From the NCBI RefSeq assembly GCF_042159835.1, contig NZ_JBBVGT010000002.1, positions 1,178,001 through 1,242,000 on the forward strand: DNA of 64,000 nucleotides, read 5' to 3'. The stretch comes from Albibacterium profundi (lineage in GTDB: Bacteria > Bacteroidota > Bacteroidia > Sphingobacteriales > Sphingobacteriaceae). The notes beneath the pieces are model-generated. The model did not search any database and was not told where the DNA came from. It was given only the letters and a program-made list of their open reading frames with translations. A program made the position numbers and the translations under genes. Shown piece by piece: positions 9,366-18,202 of the stretch (its first letter is position 1; each line of letters begins with the position of its first letter).

Positions 9366-10250
9366 TTATAATGTCGCTGCAGAAGTATCTGCTTTCCTGT
9401 CTACTTTTTTAACTAGCCCTTGGAGTACATTTCCGGGTCCCACCTCAATAAATTTCGTTGCACCGTCTTCAATCATTGCTGACAGAATCTGAGACCATTT
9501 AACCGGTCCAGTAAGTTGTTCTATCAGGTTGCTTTTGATTATGTCTGCATCTATATATGGTCTCGCATCTACATTTTGATATATTGGACATATCGGCGTA
9601 TTAAATGTTGTTGCAGCGATAGCCTTCTCCAATTCAACACGAGCCGATTCCATTAATGGCGAGTGGAAAGCCCCACCAACGTTTAACTTTAAAACCCGTC
9701 GTGCGCCGGCTTCCTCTAAAAGCTCACATGCTCGGTCGATACCCGCAATGCTACCGGAAAGCACGAGTTGTCCCGGACAGTTATAGTTAGCAGGCACAAC
9801 CACGTCACTTACTCGCTGGCAAATATCTTCAACGATAAAATCATCCAATCCTAATATTGCAGCCATTGTCGAAGGTTGTATTTCACAAGCCTTCTGCATA
9901 GCATTAGCTCTCGCAGCCACCAATTTCAAACCAGCCTCAAAATCTAAAACACCTGCGCTTACCAAGGCAGAAAACTCTCCCAGTGAATGTCCCGCAACCA
10001 TGTCTGGCTTAAACGAATCACCTAGAGCCTTAGCCAAAATGACAGAATGTATAAAAATGGATGGTTGAGTAACCTTTGTTTGTTTCAACTCTTCATCCGT
10101 TCCGTTGAACATGATGTCGGTAATTCGAAACCCAAGAATTTCATTTGCTTGCTCAAAGAGGTCCTTGCTCTGGATGCTATGATTATAAACATCCTGACCC
10201 ATTCCAACAAATTGAGCTCCCTGACCGGGGAAAAGATACGCTGCTTTCAT
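9366..10250 (-). CDS. fabD: Malonyl-CoA:ACP transacylase
   Basis: The 294-residue enzyme loads malonyl groups onto acyl carrier protein for fatty acid synthesis. It has the N-terminal LFPGQGAQ motif, the nucleophile serine at residue 89 in GHSLGEFSAL, and the conserved histidine in GGAFHSPLM. The C-terminal GPGNVLQGLV is also typical. It follows folE with only 15 bp between them, so the two are probably cotranscribed although the pathways differ. A terminator follows directly. Confidence 0.95.
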   Translation of the reverse strand: MKAAYLFPGQGAQFVGMGQDVYNHSIQSKDLFEQANEILGFRITDIMFNGTDEELKQTKVTQPSIFIHSVILAKALGDSFKPDMVAGHSLGEFSALVSAGVLDFEAGLKLVAARANAMQKACEIQPSTMAAILGLDDFIVEDICQRVSDVVVPANYNCPGQLVLSGSIAGIDRACELLEEAGARRVLKLNVGGAFHSPLMESARVELEKAIAATTFNTPICPIYQNVDARPYIDADIIKSNLIEQLTGPVKWSQILSAMIEDGATKFIEVGPGNVLQGLVKKVDRKADTSAATL

Positions 10251-10265
10251 AATCTAGTAATTCGT

Positions 10266-10907
10266 TTAATCTAAACTTGCCGTTATTAATCTTAAAAATT
10301 CGTTCCTTGTTCGTTCCTTCGCAAACTCGCCTGTAAATGCCGATGTTGTGGTGACTGAATTCTGTTTTTGCACGCCACGCATCGACATACATAGATGCCG
10401 ACACTCCATAACAACAGCTACGCCCAACGGCGCCAATGTATTATGAATACAATCTCTGATTTCATTAGTTAGTCTTTCTTGTACCTGCAGACGCCGCGCG
10501 AAGGCATCAACAATACGAGGAATTTTACTTAAACCAACAATATGTCCATTTGGAATGTAAGCTATATGCGCTTTTCCAAAAAAGGGAAGCATATGATGCT
10601 CACATAAAGAATAAACTTCAATATCCTTGACTACAACCATCTGACTATACTCTTCCGCGAACATAGCACCTTTAAGTATTTCTGCGGGATTAATATCGTA
10701 CCCGTGGGTTAAAAATTGTAAAGACTTAGCCACTCTCTCGGGGGTCTTCAGCAAACCTTCGCGTTTTGGATCTTCTCCTAAAGCAGCTAAAATATCCCCA
10801 TAATGATCTGCAATTCTATTGACCGTATCGACATTATATCGATCGATCTTCATATATCCCTCTGTATCGGCTTGCTCAACAATGATTTCTTTGTCTGTTT
10901 TATCCAT
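10266..10907 (-). CDS. folE: GTP cyclohydrolase I
   Basis: A 213-residue enzyme that opens GTP to 7,8-dihydroneopterin triphosphate, the first step of folate synthesis and the source of the QueD substrate. The zinc-binding residues are visible: Cys102 and His105 in SLCEHHMLPF and Cys173 in CRHLCMSMRG. EDPKREGLLKTPERVAKS is the family's N-terminal signature. It lies between queD (26 bp upstream) and fabD (15 bp downstream) in one minus-strand run. The pairing with queD makes biochemical sense. Confidence 0.96.
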   Translation of the reverse strand: MDKTDKEIIVEQADTEGYMKIDRYNVDTVNRIADHYGDILAALGEDPKREGLLKTPERVAKSLQFLTHGYDINPAEILKGAMFAEEYSQMVVVKDIEVYSLCEHHMLPFFGKAHIAYIPNGHIVGLSKIPRIVDAFARRLQVQERLTNEIRDCIHNTLAPLGVAVVMECRHLCMSMRGVQKQNSVTTTSAFTGEFAKERTRNEFLRLITASLD

Positions 10908-10933
10908 TTTGTGTTGTCTAAGCTGTGTTACGT

Positions 10934-11347
10934 TTATTTACCAAAGTATTCGATAAAATTATTCTCTGTTTCACAGAGCTTAATAGAATGGAGTGTAGCA
11001 CCTTCTTCTTGTATCTTCGGTGCCAAGATATTAAATATCTCGACAGCCATTACCTCGGTTGACGCCATCTTGCCCTGCATAAAATCTACGTCTATATTAA
11101 CGTTCCTGTGATCAAGTTTGTCTATTACCTCTACTAAGATAATCTCCTTTAAAACCCTTAAATCAATTAAGAACCCCGTTTCTGGATTAATATCACCTTT
11201 TACTGTGACAAACAATTCATAATTGTGCCCATGCCAGTTAGGGTTAGAGCACTTTCCAAAAACTTCCAAGTTCTTGTCCATTGACCAGTCTGATCGATAC
11301 AGCTTATGGGCAGCAGAAAAACGTTCCCTTCTTGTAATGTGAATCAT
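10934..11347 (-). CDS. queD: 6-carboxy-5,6,7,8-tetrahydropterin synthase
   Basis: The 137-residue protein belongs to the 6-pyruvoyl-tetrahydropterin synthase family. It carries the zinc histidines His14, His39 and His41 (SAAHKLY, WHGHNYEL), the catalytic cysteine at residue 33 (FGKCSNPN) and LDHRNVN. It converts dihydroneopterin triphosphate, made by the neighbouring folE product, to carboxytetrahydropterin for queuosine synthesis. The FGKCSNPNWHGHNYEL arrangement fits QueD better than the biopterin enzyme. It is the first gene of the queD-folE-fabD run and divergent from mqnB. Confidence 0.92.
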   Translation of the reverse strand: MIHITRRERFSAAHKLYRSDWSMDKNLEVFGKCSNPNWHGHNYELFVTVKGDINPETGFLIDLRVLKEIILVEVIDKLDHRNVNIDVDFMQGKMASTEVMAVEIFNILAPKIQEEGATLHSIKLCETENNFIEYFGK

Positions 11348-11351
11348 AGTG

Positions 11352-11359
11352 CAAAGATA
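11352..11359 (-). promoter_or_regulatory. -7 element candidate for the queD-folE-fabD run
   Basis: TATCTTTG on the minus strand matches TAnnTTTG exactly and ends only 4 bases before the queD ATG, so a transcript would be leaderless or nearly so. No clear -33 element is seen. Confidence 0.42.
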
Positions 11360-11441
11360 CTATATTGAACCGAATATAGCCGGCGATTATCCATTTTTCA
11401 GAAATTCTGCCTTATATTGTATATTCGCCATAAGTTATATA

Positions 11442-12080
11442 ATGAAGATACTGATTGTTGCTGCTACCGAATTTGAAGTTTCAGCTTATCACTCCAAAAT
11501 CAAGGACGATAAGCTCCCAGTTGATATTATAATCACAGGGGCAGGCATGGTCCCTACTGCATTTAAACTGGGTCAACATTTCGCAACGGCAGCCTATACT
11601 TATGACCTAATCATTAACGTAGGTATAGCAGGGAGTTTTCGAAGAGACATTAGGCTAGGAGCAGTCGTGCGAATTAACAAAGACCAGTTTAGCGAACTAG
11701 GAGCCGAAGACGGGGATGATTTCTTAACATTCGAAGATATTGGGTTAGGGGAAAGTCAGTACGTTGACAAGTTGCCCGAGACATTCGAAAGGTATTCTTC
11801 TATAAGCAAACTTGAATCCTTCAAGGGAGTTACCGTAAACACAGTACACGGGAACAGTAAAAGTATAGAAACATTCACGAGCCGCGTCGATGCAGACCTA
11901 GAGAGTATGGAAGGAGCCGCAGTATTTTATGTTGCCAATGCACTAAATATACCTGTCTTGCAAGTAAGATCAATCTCAAATTACGTGGAAACCAGAAATC
12001 GAGACAGCTGGGATGTACGCCTCGCGATTACTAATTTGAATAATTGGTTACTTAATCTAACGAAGGACATCTATGATTAG
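11442..12080 (+). CDS. mqnB: Futalosine hydrolase
   Basis: The 212-residue protein is a nucleoside-phosphorylase-fold hydrolase. It has MKILIVAATEFEV at the start, ITGAGMVPTAF and NVGIAGSF in the middle, and ESMEGAAVFYVA around the conserved glutamate. It removes hypoxanthine from futalosine in the alternative menaquinone pathway. The adjacent mqnD decides the call against a general nucleosidase. The ATG at 11442 is chosen; an upstream frame from 11349 runs into the divergent queD promoter. It begins a two-gene run with mqnD after a 51-bp gap. Confidence 0.92.
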   Translation: MKILIVAATEFEVSAYHSKIKDDKLPVDIIITGAGMVPTAFKLGQHFATAAYTYDLIINVGIAGSFRRDIRLGAVVRINKDQFSELGAEDGDDFLTFEDIGLGESQYVDKLPETFERYSSISKLESFKGVTVNTVHGNSKSIETFTSRVDADLESMEGAAVFYVANALNIPVLQVRSISNYVETRNRDSWDVRLAITNLNNWLLNLTKDIYD

Positions 12081-12131
12081 CATTCACGGCTAAGACAACG
12101 ATTATAGCTTTACTATTTAAACAATTGATAG

Positions 12132-12974
12132 ATGACATTAACATTAGGATTCTCGCCGTGCCCCAACGATACCTTTATTTTTGACGCACTGATTCATAAA
12201 AAGATCGACACCGCCGGTCTTGATTTCGATGTAGTGTACGAAGACGTTGAAACTCTCAACAAGATGACTTTTGACAACCATCTTGACATCACAAAGCTGA
12301 GCTTTCATGCATTTGCATTCGCTTTGAAGAATTACGCTCTTCTTGATTCAGGGAGTGCTTTAGGTCATGGAGTGGGGCCGTTGCTTATTACTGCGGACGA
12401 AAGCCGTACACCGGAATTTGTGCTTGAACACGCACCAGAACTGACCGTAGCGATACCAGGAACGTACACGACAGCTAATTTTCTCCTAAATCTGGCGTTC
12501 CCATTGTTGCAACAGAAGAGGGTCCACCTCTTCTCAGACATAGAGAATGCAGTTTCGAATAACAAAGTCGACTTAGGTTTAATTATCCATGAATCTCGTT
12601 TTACTTATCAAAGAAAAGGGCTATATAAGGTACTAGATCTTGGAAATTTTTGGGAGCAAAAAACAAATTTGCCAATCCCTTTGGGTGGGATTGTAGTTAA
12701 TAGGCGTATTGACCCTGAAATCCAGTATAAGATAAATCACCTAATTCATCAAAGTATAGAATTTGCCTTCCAAAATCCAAAATCTAGTCTCGACTTTATA
12801 AAAAGTCATTCACAAGAAATGGAAGATGAGGTGATTTCAAAACACATAAACTTGTATGTAAATGATTATTCACTTGGTTTAGGTACGTCGGGTCGTGAAG
12901 CTGTAACTAAACTATTTGAAGAAGCAAGGTCTTTGCAAGTGATTCCTGCCTATCAAGAAAATATTTTCGCTTGA
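12132..12974 (+). CDS. mqnD: 1,4-dihydroxy-6-naphthoate synthase
   Basis: This 280-residue enzyme of the futalosine menaquinone pathway turns cyclic dehypoxanthine futalosine into 1,4-dihydroxy-6-naphthoate. It has a periplasmic-binding-protein-like fold. LGFSPCPNDTFIFDALI at the N-terminus is diagnostic, and IPLGGIVVNRR near residue 185 is also conserved. It is paired with mqnB. The other pathway genes (mqnA, mqnC, mqnE) are not in this window. Confidence 0.95.
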   Translation: MTLTLGFSPCPNDTFIFDALIHKKIDTAGLDFDVVYEDVETLNKMTFDNHLDITKLSFHAFAFALKNYALLDSGSALGHGVGPLLITADESRTPEFVLEHAPELTVAIPGTYTTANFLLNLAFPLLQQKRVHLFSDIENAVSNNKVDLGLIIHESRFTYQRKGLYKVLDLGNFWEQKTNLPIPLGGIVVNRRIDPEIQYKINHLIHQSIEFAFQNPKSSLDFIKSHSQEMEDEVISKHINLYVNDYSLGLGTSGREAVTKLFEEARSLQVIPAYQENIFA

Positions 12975-12990
12975 CCGACCTGTTATGAAT

Positions 12991-14208
12991 TTAAGAAAGC
13001 GCTTCTTCCCCTTTGACACTCAAATGGGAAGACACATAAGAAGCAATGAACGCGACGGTTGTCACGGTAGCGAATACCAAAATAAAATCTGTGACCTTAA
13101 TTGAAATAGGGAAAACACTGGTGACTAACGCAGCCTCGTCCATTTTTATTAGTCCGTATTCCTGCTGTAGAAGACAAAAAGAAAGCCCTAAGATCATGCC
13201 CACAACACAGCCCAATAACGATATAAACATACCTTCACTAAAGAATATCTTTTTGATAAAAGAATCACTTGCACCCAAACTTTTTAGCACAGCGATGTCC
13301 CTTTTCTTATCTATCACCAACATTGTTAGGGAGCCTATGATGTTGAAAATCGCTATGATCAGAACAAACGTAAGGATAAAGAATATCGCCCACTTTTCAG
13401 AGTTTAACACTTTGTAGAGTGTGGGGTTCTGTTGGGCACGATTTTTTATCAAAAACTGATCACCGAAAAGTCGAATTAGGGAACGTTCTATGTACTGAGG
13501 GTCCGCATCTTTGTCTACGTATATCTCAACTGCCGACATTCGATCAGGTTCATCTAACACATCTCTAGCAAAAGAAAGCGGAACGATGATTACGTTGTCG
13601 AACACAGGCTGCGCCATTAAGATTCCTGCTAGGGGAATAGATCGCAAATTAAATTCTTCAGCAGGATTCAAGGAGTTAATCACACCTTTACGCGGAGAAT
13701 AGATCGATATCTCTTTTTGATCATTCTTTAAATTAATTCCTAAATAAGCTTGTATTGCTGCACCTACAACAGCATAGTTTGTCTCCTTTTCCTTTAGTAC
13801 GAATTTGCCTTGGAATAATAGGCTGTCAGCCACTGCCTCAGGGACGGCACGCATATTCTCACCTTTGAGATTAGCTATGTACTGATTTTGTCCGTATCGA
13901 AGTAATACTTTTTCCTGAAGCACTTCTGTATAATGTGCAATACCTTCTTGTTGAGATAAATATTCTTCCAAGTCAGCAGGCAATTCAAAAGATTTCCCCA
14001 CGTTTGGTTCAATTCGGATCTCAGGAGTGAAGCTACTATACATATTCAGAATCAGAAGCTCGAAGCCATTGAACACCGATAAAATAATAATTAATGCTGC
14101 ACTCCCGATTAATACACCCAAAGTGCTTATTCCCGAAATGATATTGATTGCATTTACGGATTTTTTCGAGAACAAATATCGCTTAGCAATAAATAGGGGA
14201 GTATTCAT
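12991..14208 (-). CDS. LolE/FtsX-type ABC transporter permease
   Basis: The 405-residue inner-membrane protein has the LolC/LolE layout: a cytoplasmic start with FIAKRYLFSKKS, one transmembrane helix (about 22-45), a large periplasmic MacB-like domain (about 50-270), then three helices ending near the C-terminus. VLIIAIFNIIGSLTMLV and KRDIAVLKSLGAS are the FtsX-domain signature. By family it would extract lipoproteins for transport to the outer membrane, but the ATPase partner is not adjacent. The ATG at 14208 is chosen because the upstream gene ends at 14210; the frame stays open to 14304. Confidence 0.88.
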   Translation of the reverse strand: MNTPLFIAKRYLFSKKSVNAINIISGISTLGVLIGSAALIIILSVFNGFELLILNMYSSFTPEIRIEPNVGKSFELPADLEEYLSQQEGIAHYTEVLQEKVLLRYGQNQYIANLKGENMRAVPEAVADSLLFQGKFVLKEKETNYAVVGAAIQAYLGINLKNDQKEISIYSPRKGVINSLNPAEEFNLRSIPLAGILMAQPVFDNVIIVPLSFARDVLDEPDRMSAVEIYVDKDADPQYIERSLIRLFGDQFLIKNRAQQNPTLYKVLNSEKWAIFFILTFVLIIAIFNIIGSLTMLVIDKKRDIAVLKSLGASDSFIKKIFFSEGMFISLLGCVVGMILGLSFCLLQQEYGLIKMDEAALVTSVFPISIKVTDFILVFATVTTVAFIASYVSSHLSVKGEEALS

Positions 14209-14209
14209 A

Positions 14210-14866
14210 TTATCCTCTAACAAATGGGTTGGTTCTCTTTTCCTGTCCCACTGTAGTCGCTGGACCATGCCCTGGATAAACGATGGTTTCGTCTGGTAAG
14301 ACATATACGTTTTTCACAATACTTTGTATCAATTGATCGTGATCACCGCCCGGTAAATCTGTTCTTCCAATACTTCCTTTAAACAATACATCTCCTCCGA
14401 TTAGGAAACCCTGATCTTTATTGTAAAAACACAGGTGCCCTGGTGAGTGCCCTGGTGAGTGCCCTGGTGCAAAAATCAATTCGAGAGAATGATTCCCAAA
14501 TTCAATACTGCCACTTTCTGGCAAGAAAGTCTCAGAAATAGGGGAGACCTCATAACGTATTCCCATTTGTGGAGCATAGCTCTGAATTTCAGCATACAAC
14601 GGTATCTCCTTTTCATTAAAATTGGGTAGTAACGTGTATGTATCATAAATTAGCTTATTCCCCAACACGTGATCTATATGGCAATGCGTATTTAGAAGTA
14701 ACTCTAAATGGATATTATTGTCCTTAATAAAAGTTAAAACTTCCGTTCCCTCTGCAGAATCATACATTCCGGGGTCGATAATCACGCCTGATCCAGTCTC
14801 ATCATATAACACATATGTATTTTCCTGATAAGGGTTACAAACAAAAGTTTTGATATGAATGCTCAT
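14210..14866 (-). CDS. Metallo-beta-lactamase-fold hydrolase (glyoxalase II-like)
   Basis: The 218-residue protein has the zinc motif THCHIDH near residue 68, the third metal histidine in APGHSPGH near 134, the bridging aspartate in GGDVLFKGS and the last histidine in YPGHGPAT. This is the small MBL clade common in Bacteroidota and annotated as hydroxyacylglutathione hydrolase-like; the true thioester substrate is not known. It carries an in-frame tandem duplication of SPGH in the active-site loop. The ATG at 14866 is preferred because the longer frame to 14986 overlaps aroE. It ends 2 bp before the permease gene starts. Confidence 0.85.
   Translation of the reverse strand: MSIHIKTFVCNPYQENTYVLYDETGSGVIIDPGMYDSAEGTEVLTFIKDNNIHLELLLNTHCHIDHVLGNKLIYDTYTLLPNFNEKEIPLYAEIQSYAPQMGIRYEVSPISETFLPESGSIEFGNHSLELIFAPGHSPGHSPGHLCFYNKDQGFLIGGDVLFKGSIGRTDLPGGDHDQLIQSIVKNVYVLPDETIVYPGHGPATTVGQEKRTNPFVRG
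14436..14469. repeat. 12-bp tandem repeat inside the MBL-fold gene
   Basis: The unit tgccctggtgag occurs at 14436-14447 and 14448-14459, followed by a partial third copy to 14469. On the coding strand it duplicates the residues SPGH in frame. Confidence 0.9.
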
Positions 14867-14870
14867 ATCA

Positions 14871-14878
14871 CAAAAATA
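14871..14878 (-). promoter_or_regulatory. -7 element candidate for the MBL-fold gene
   Basis: TATTTTTG on the minus strand matches TAnnTTTG and ends 4 bases before the ATG at 14866. It lies in the short gap after aroE, so the hydrolase and permease may have their own start of transcription. No -33 element is seen. Confidence 0.4.
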
Positions 14879-14909
14879 CAATAAATATGAACGTTTAGTT
14901 AAAAAGAAA

Positions 14910-15692
14910 CTAACTCTGCCAAATTTCCCAATTTTTCTCGGCTTGTAACTCAAGCATTTCCTGACCATTTTTAACCGTTGCACCATTCTCTCGGCCTCTT
15001 TTCAGGAACTCGGTTTCTTGGGGGTTATAAATCAAATCATACAATAAATGACGCTCTCCAATTCTATGAAACGGCAAATCCAAATGCTTGTGTACGTCTG
15101 GATATGTACCAACCGGTGTTGTATTAATAATTAATGGATGTTTCTGGATTATTGCATCAGACAAATCGCCATATGATAATTGTGAATGAGTTGCCTTTCT
15201 CGACACGACTTGATAGTCTATGTCCAGCTTTTTCAGCACGTACATAACGGCTCGAGCAGCTCCTCCATTCCCTAATATGAGCGCTTTGTTATGCTGCTTT
15301 TTTAAAAGGGGCTTTAGAGATTCTTCAAAACCAAAGACATCCGTGTTAAAACCTTTTAACCGTATAGGTTCAAGAGAGCATTCACCCGAAAATAGATCGT
15401 CTAACGGATTCTTATTTATAATTTTAATACAGTTGACTGCGTTAACCATTTTGGCCTCTGGGCTAATCCAGTCTAAATAATAGAGGATGCCAATTTTATG
15501 AGGAATTGTTACATTTAGACCGCACAGATCCGGTTGATTCCTGAGTAAAAGCGGGAACTCGCTCAACCTAGATATAGGATAAAGTTCGTACTGATAGTCA
15601 ACTAGACCTAATTCTTTGAACTTTTTCGTGTAATATTGCTTGGAAAACGAGTGTCCTAGGGGATGACCGATCAGTCCAAACTTCTTCATCAA
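14910..15692 (-). CDS. aroE: Shikimate dehydrogenase
   Basis: The 260-residue enzyme reduces 3-dehydroshikimate in aromatic amino acid synthesis. It has GLIGHPLGHSFSKQYY at the N-terminus, the substrate-binding NVTIPHK, the nucleotide loop GNGGAARAV near residue 140, INTTPVGT, and a C-terminal GQEMLELQAEKNWEIW. Two start codons are adjacent (15692 and 15689) and cannot be separated. It follows comA with about a 3-bp gap in a minus-strand run. No other shikimate gene is nearby. Confidence 0.95.
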   Translation of the reverse strand: MMKKFGLIGHPLGHSFSKQYYTKKFKELGLVDYQYELYPISRLSEFPLLLRNQPDLCGLNVTIPHKIGILYYLDWISPEAKMVNAVNCIKIINKNPLDDLFSGECSLEPIRLKGFNTDVFGFEESLKPLLKKQHNKALILGNGGAARAVMYVLKKLDIDYQVVSRKATHSQLSYGDLSDAIIQKHPLIINTTPVGTYPDVHKHLDLPFHRIGERHLLYDLIYNPQETEFLKRGRENGATVKNGQEMLELQAEKNWEIWQS

Positions 15693-15695
15693 AAA

Positions 15696-16454
15696 TTATT
15701 TAAGATAATGGCTAAACGTGTCACCACGCAGACCCAATCGAATTGTTTCCAGAGGGATTACCTCGGCTGGTGCAATGTTACCGAGATTAACATTAGCGCC
15801 CAAAAGTTTAATAAACCACACCTGTTGTGCCTTTTGAGGTGCTTCAAAAATTATTTTCTCGTAAGGTATCTGAGTTAAAATTTCGTCGATAAGGCCTTGC
15901 CGCACCTCCCCACTTTCTCTATAAATGCCAACACTGCCACTTTCTCTCGCTTCTGCTATCAACTTCCAAGAACCTGCCTGAATTTCTGCCTCCATTAATT
16001 CTATCCAGCGGTAAGGTGCAATAATCTTTTCCTCGTCTTTCGATCCTACCTCAGAAATAACGGTTACCTGCTTGCTTAATTGATGAATATACTCACATTT
16101 TTGTTCATGTGGGATATCGATCGAACCATCTGAAACCTCTGCGTATTCAAGTTTGTACTGGTCGAGAATGCGTCGGTAATCATCAAATTGATTGCGTATA
16201 GCAAATGCTTCGAATAATGTACCACCAAAATAAACAGGAACCTTCGCTTCGCGATAAATCGCTAGCTTCTGCTCTAAATTCGGAGTTACGTAAGAAGTAG
16301 CCCAGCCTAATTTAACAATGTCGGTATGAGGTTCGGCAACAGACAAGAAATCTTCGACTTGTCTTATTGATAAACCCTTGTCCATTACCATAGTAATGCC
16401 TCTTTCCCTAGGTTTATCGCTACGGTCAGGTATATTGTTAAGTTGAAAATTCAT
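15696..16454 (-). CDS. Phosphosulfolactate synthase-like protein (ComA family)
   Basis: The 252-residue product matches the ComA TIM-barrel family: KPRERGITMVMDKGL near the start, VKLGWATSYV, YFGGTLFEAF, EVSDGSIDIP, and GANVNLGNIAP towards the end. In methanogens ComA adds sulfite to phosphoenolpyruvate to start coenzyme M synthesis. Bacteroidota lack coenzyme M. The homologue here may make sulfolactate or another sulfonate, possibly for sulfonolipids, but that is inference. The ATG at 16454 (MNFQLNNIP) is preferred to 16463. It lies between the TPR gene and aroE. Confidence 0.82.
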   Translation of the reverse strand: MNFQLNNIPDRSDKPRERGITMVMDKGLSIRQVEDFLSVAEPHTDIVKLGWATSYVTPNLEQKLAIYREAKVPVYFGGTLFEAFAIRNQFDDYRRILDQYKLEYAEVSDGSIDIPHEQKCEYIHQLSKQVTVISEVGSKDEEKIIAPYRWIELMEAEIQAGSWKLIAEARESGSVGIYRESGEVRQGLIDEILTQIPYEKIIFEAPQKAQQVWFIKLLGANVNLGNIAPAEVIPLETIRLGLRGDTFSHYLK

Positions 16455-16507
16455 GGAGTGCAAATGTCCAAAAAAAAATTGAATAGAAGGAATTATCAGT
16501 CAACTAA

Positions 16508-17923
16508 TTAGCCCGATGATTGCTCAGTGTATTTTTTTATGATTTCGATAATGATCTTATTGTCTTGTAATTGAGGAAGATATTCAAATAATATATGGTG
16601 TTTTTCAACATTCAAGTTGAGCGCCACATCCAAATAATTCAATGCATCGTTATACTTACCGGCCGCAAACATATAGGCAACCATACGGTAATACAACTCT
16701 GCTGCGTCGGGATTGCACTTAATAGCCTCTGAAATAATGCCAATCGCTTCGTCCAATTTGCGTTGTTCATATATAATAGATGAGTAGTCTAACCATGCGT
16801 CAACGTCTATTGGATTCAATTCGACGACATGTTGATAGGCTATTTCTGCTTCGGCAATTTGCTTAAGTTTATACTGCGCATCTGCAATAGCAAACCAATA
16901 GTCGGGATTAGCCTCGTCCAAATGCAAAGCTTTTCGATAATAATAAAGAGACTCAAAATAACGCGTTTCAAAGTCTAATGTAACTCCTATTCCGAACCAT
17001 GCGTCAGCAAGCTTGGAATCTAGCTTTACAGCTTTCTTGTAAAATGACCTAGCTAATTGCATTTGATCGAGCTTTTCATAGCACTCACCAATTGCACAAT
17101 ATGTATCCGCATTAGGTGGTTCGAATTCAAAAGTTTCTTTGTAGATAACGATCGCCTCTTCGAATTTGCCTATATTGACTAACGCATTCCCTTTATTGAA
17201 ATAAGCTGAAGCGAAGTTTTCTCGGATAATAATCGCATAATCATAAGCATCAATTGCCTTTTCATATTGCTCCAATTTATGGTACGCATTTCCGAGGTTA
17301 TACCAAGCAGCATATGAATAGGGGTCATTATCAATATATTGCAGATAAAAACTAATACTCTCAGCCTGTTTGTCCAAAACGTCATAGCAGAATGCCAATT
17401 CGTATAAAGCGTCCTGATTCTCCATGTCGCACTCCAAACTCTTTTTTAGATGGACAATCGCCTCTTCAAAGTCTCCTTTACCTTGCAACATCATCGCTAT
17501 CTGCAAATGTACTTCGATCGGATTTTCTGCGATATCCATCGCCCGATTGAGTTCGCCCATCGCCTCGTCATATCGCTCAAGGGTACTCAAAACTCCACCA
17601 CGAATCAAATAAATATCTACTTCGGATGGGTCTAACATTTCGGCCTTATGAAGTGAATCAAATGCTAAATCTATCTTTGATACCAAGATATAGAGTTGAG
17701 CTTGCTTGATTAAAAAAGGGACAGCGTAGGGATGTTGATTAACAGCATAATCAACGACCTGAAGCGCCTTTATGGGGTCGTTTTTCTCAATATAAAAATC
17801 GATAATTCCCTCAAACGCCTGTGAATCAAAAAAATACTGATCTTTATTACGAATCATTTCTTCGTATCTCTCAACCGAAAATTTTGGATCTTCGGAAAAA
17901 TCAAAATCATAATTTTCTTCCAT
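16508..17923 (-). CDS. Tetratricopeptide repeat protein
   Basis: The 471-residue protein is almost entirely TPR repeats, about twelve helix-turn-helix units of 34 residues from residue 40 to the end. Examples are AWYNLGNAYHKLEQYEKAIDAY and AYFNKGNALVNIGKFEEAIVIY. There is no signal peptide or membrane helix, so it is likely cytoplasmic and acts as a protein-binding scaffold. The acidic N-terminus (MEENYDFDFSEDPKF) is typical of Bacteroidota homologues. Partner proteins are unknown. It opens the minus-strand run to comA and aroE and is divergent from the aldehyde dehydrogenase. Confidence 0.9.
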   Translation of the reverse strand: MEENYDFDFSEDPKFSVERYEEMIRNKDQYFFDSQAFEGIIDFYIEKNDPIKALQVVDYAVNQHPYAVPFLIKQAQLYILVSKIDLAFDSLHKAEMLDPSEVDIYLIRGGVLSTLERYDEAMGELNRAMDIAENPIEVHLQIAMMLQGKGDFEEAIVHLKKSLECDMENQDALYELAFCYDVLDKQAESISFYLQYIDNDPYSYAAWYNLGNAYHKLEQYEKAIDAYDYAIIIRENFASAYFNKGNALVNIGKFEEAIVIYKETFEFEPPNADTYCAIGECYEKLDQMQLARSFYKKAVKLDSKLADAWFGIGVTLDFETRYFESLYYYRKALHLDEANPDYWFAIADAQYKLKQIAEAEIAYQHVVELNPIDVDAWLDYSSIIYEQRKLDEAIGIISEAIKCNPDAAELYYRMVAYMFAAGKYNDALNYLDVALNLNVEKHHILFEYLPQLQDNKIIIEIIKKYTEQSSG

Positions 17924-18202
17924 GTTACACTATTTAAGAACTCGACTATACAGTATATTAATTACACTTTATACAATCAAATTAACGGATTTGAACATAT
18001 CCACCAACTTATTTTGTTCACAAATTTCATTTCGTTACTGCAAAAAGCTAACTATCAATAACTTATTCCTGACAGAATGTCTAAAACTTATACATATTCC
18101 ATAAATGTAGTGGAGGAGTCTGCTAGAGAGTTATTATGACAGCCTACAAAAGTATGAAATTAATTGTATATTTCGATATCCAAAAACCATATACTAACAG
18201 AT

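Noticed and set aside
17924..18202. The 279-bp gap between the TPR gene and the aldehyde dehydrogenase, considered as holding a small gene or RNA
   Set aside because: Only a weak 60-residue frame and AT-rich sequence are present. It most likely holds the two divergent promoters; TATATTTC near 18171 is one base from the -7 consensus.
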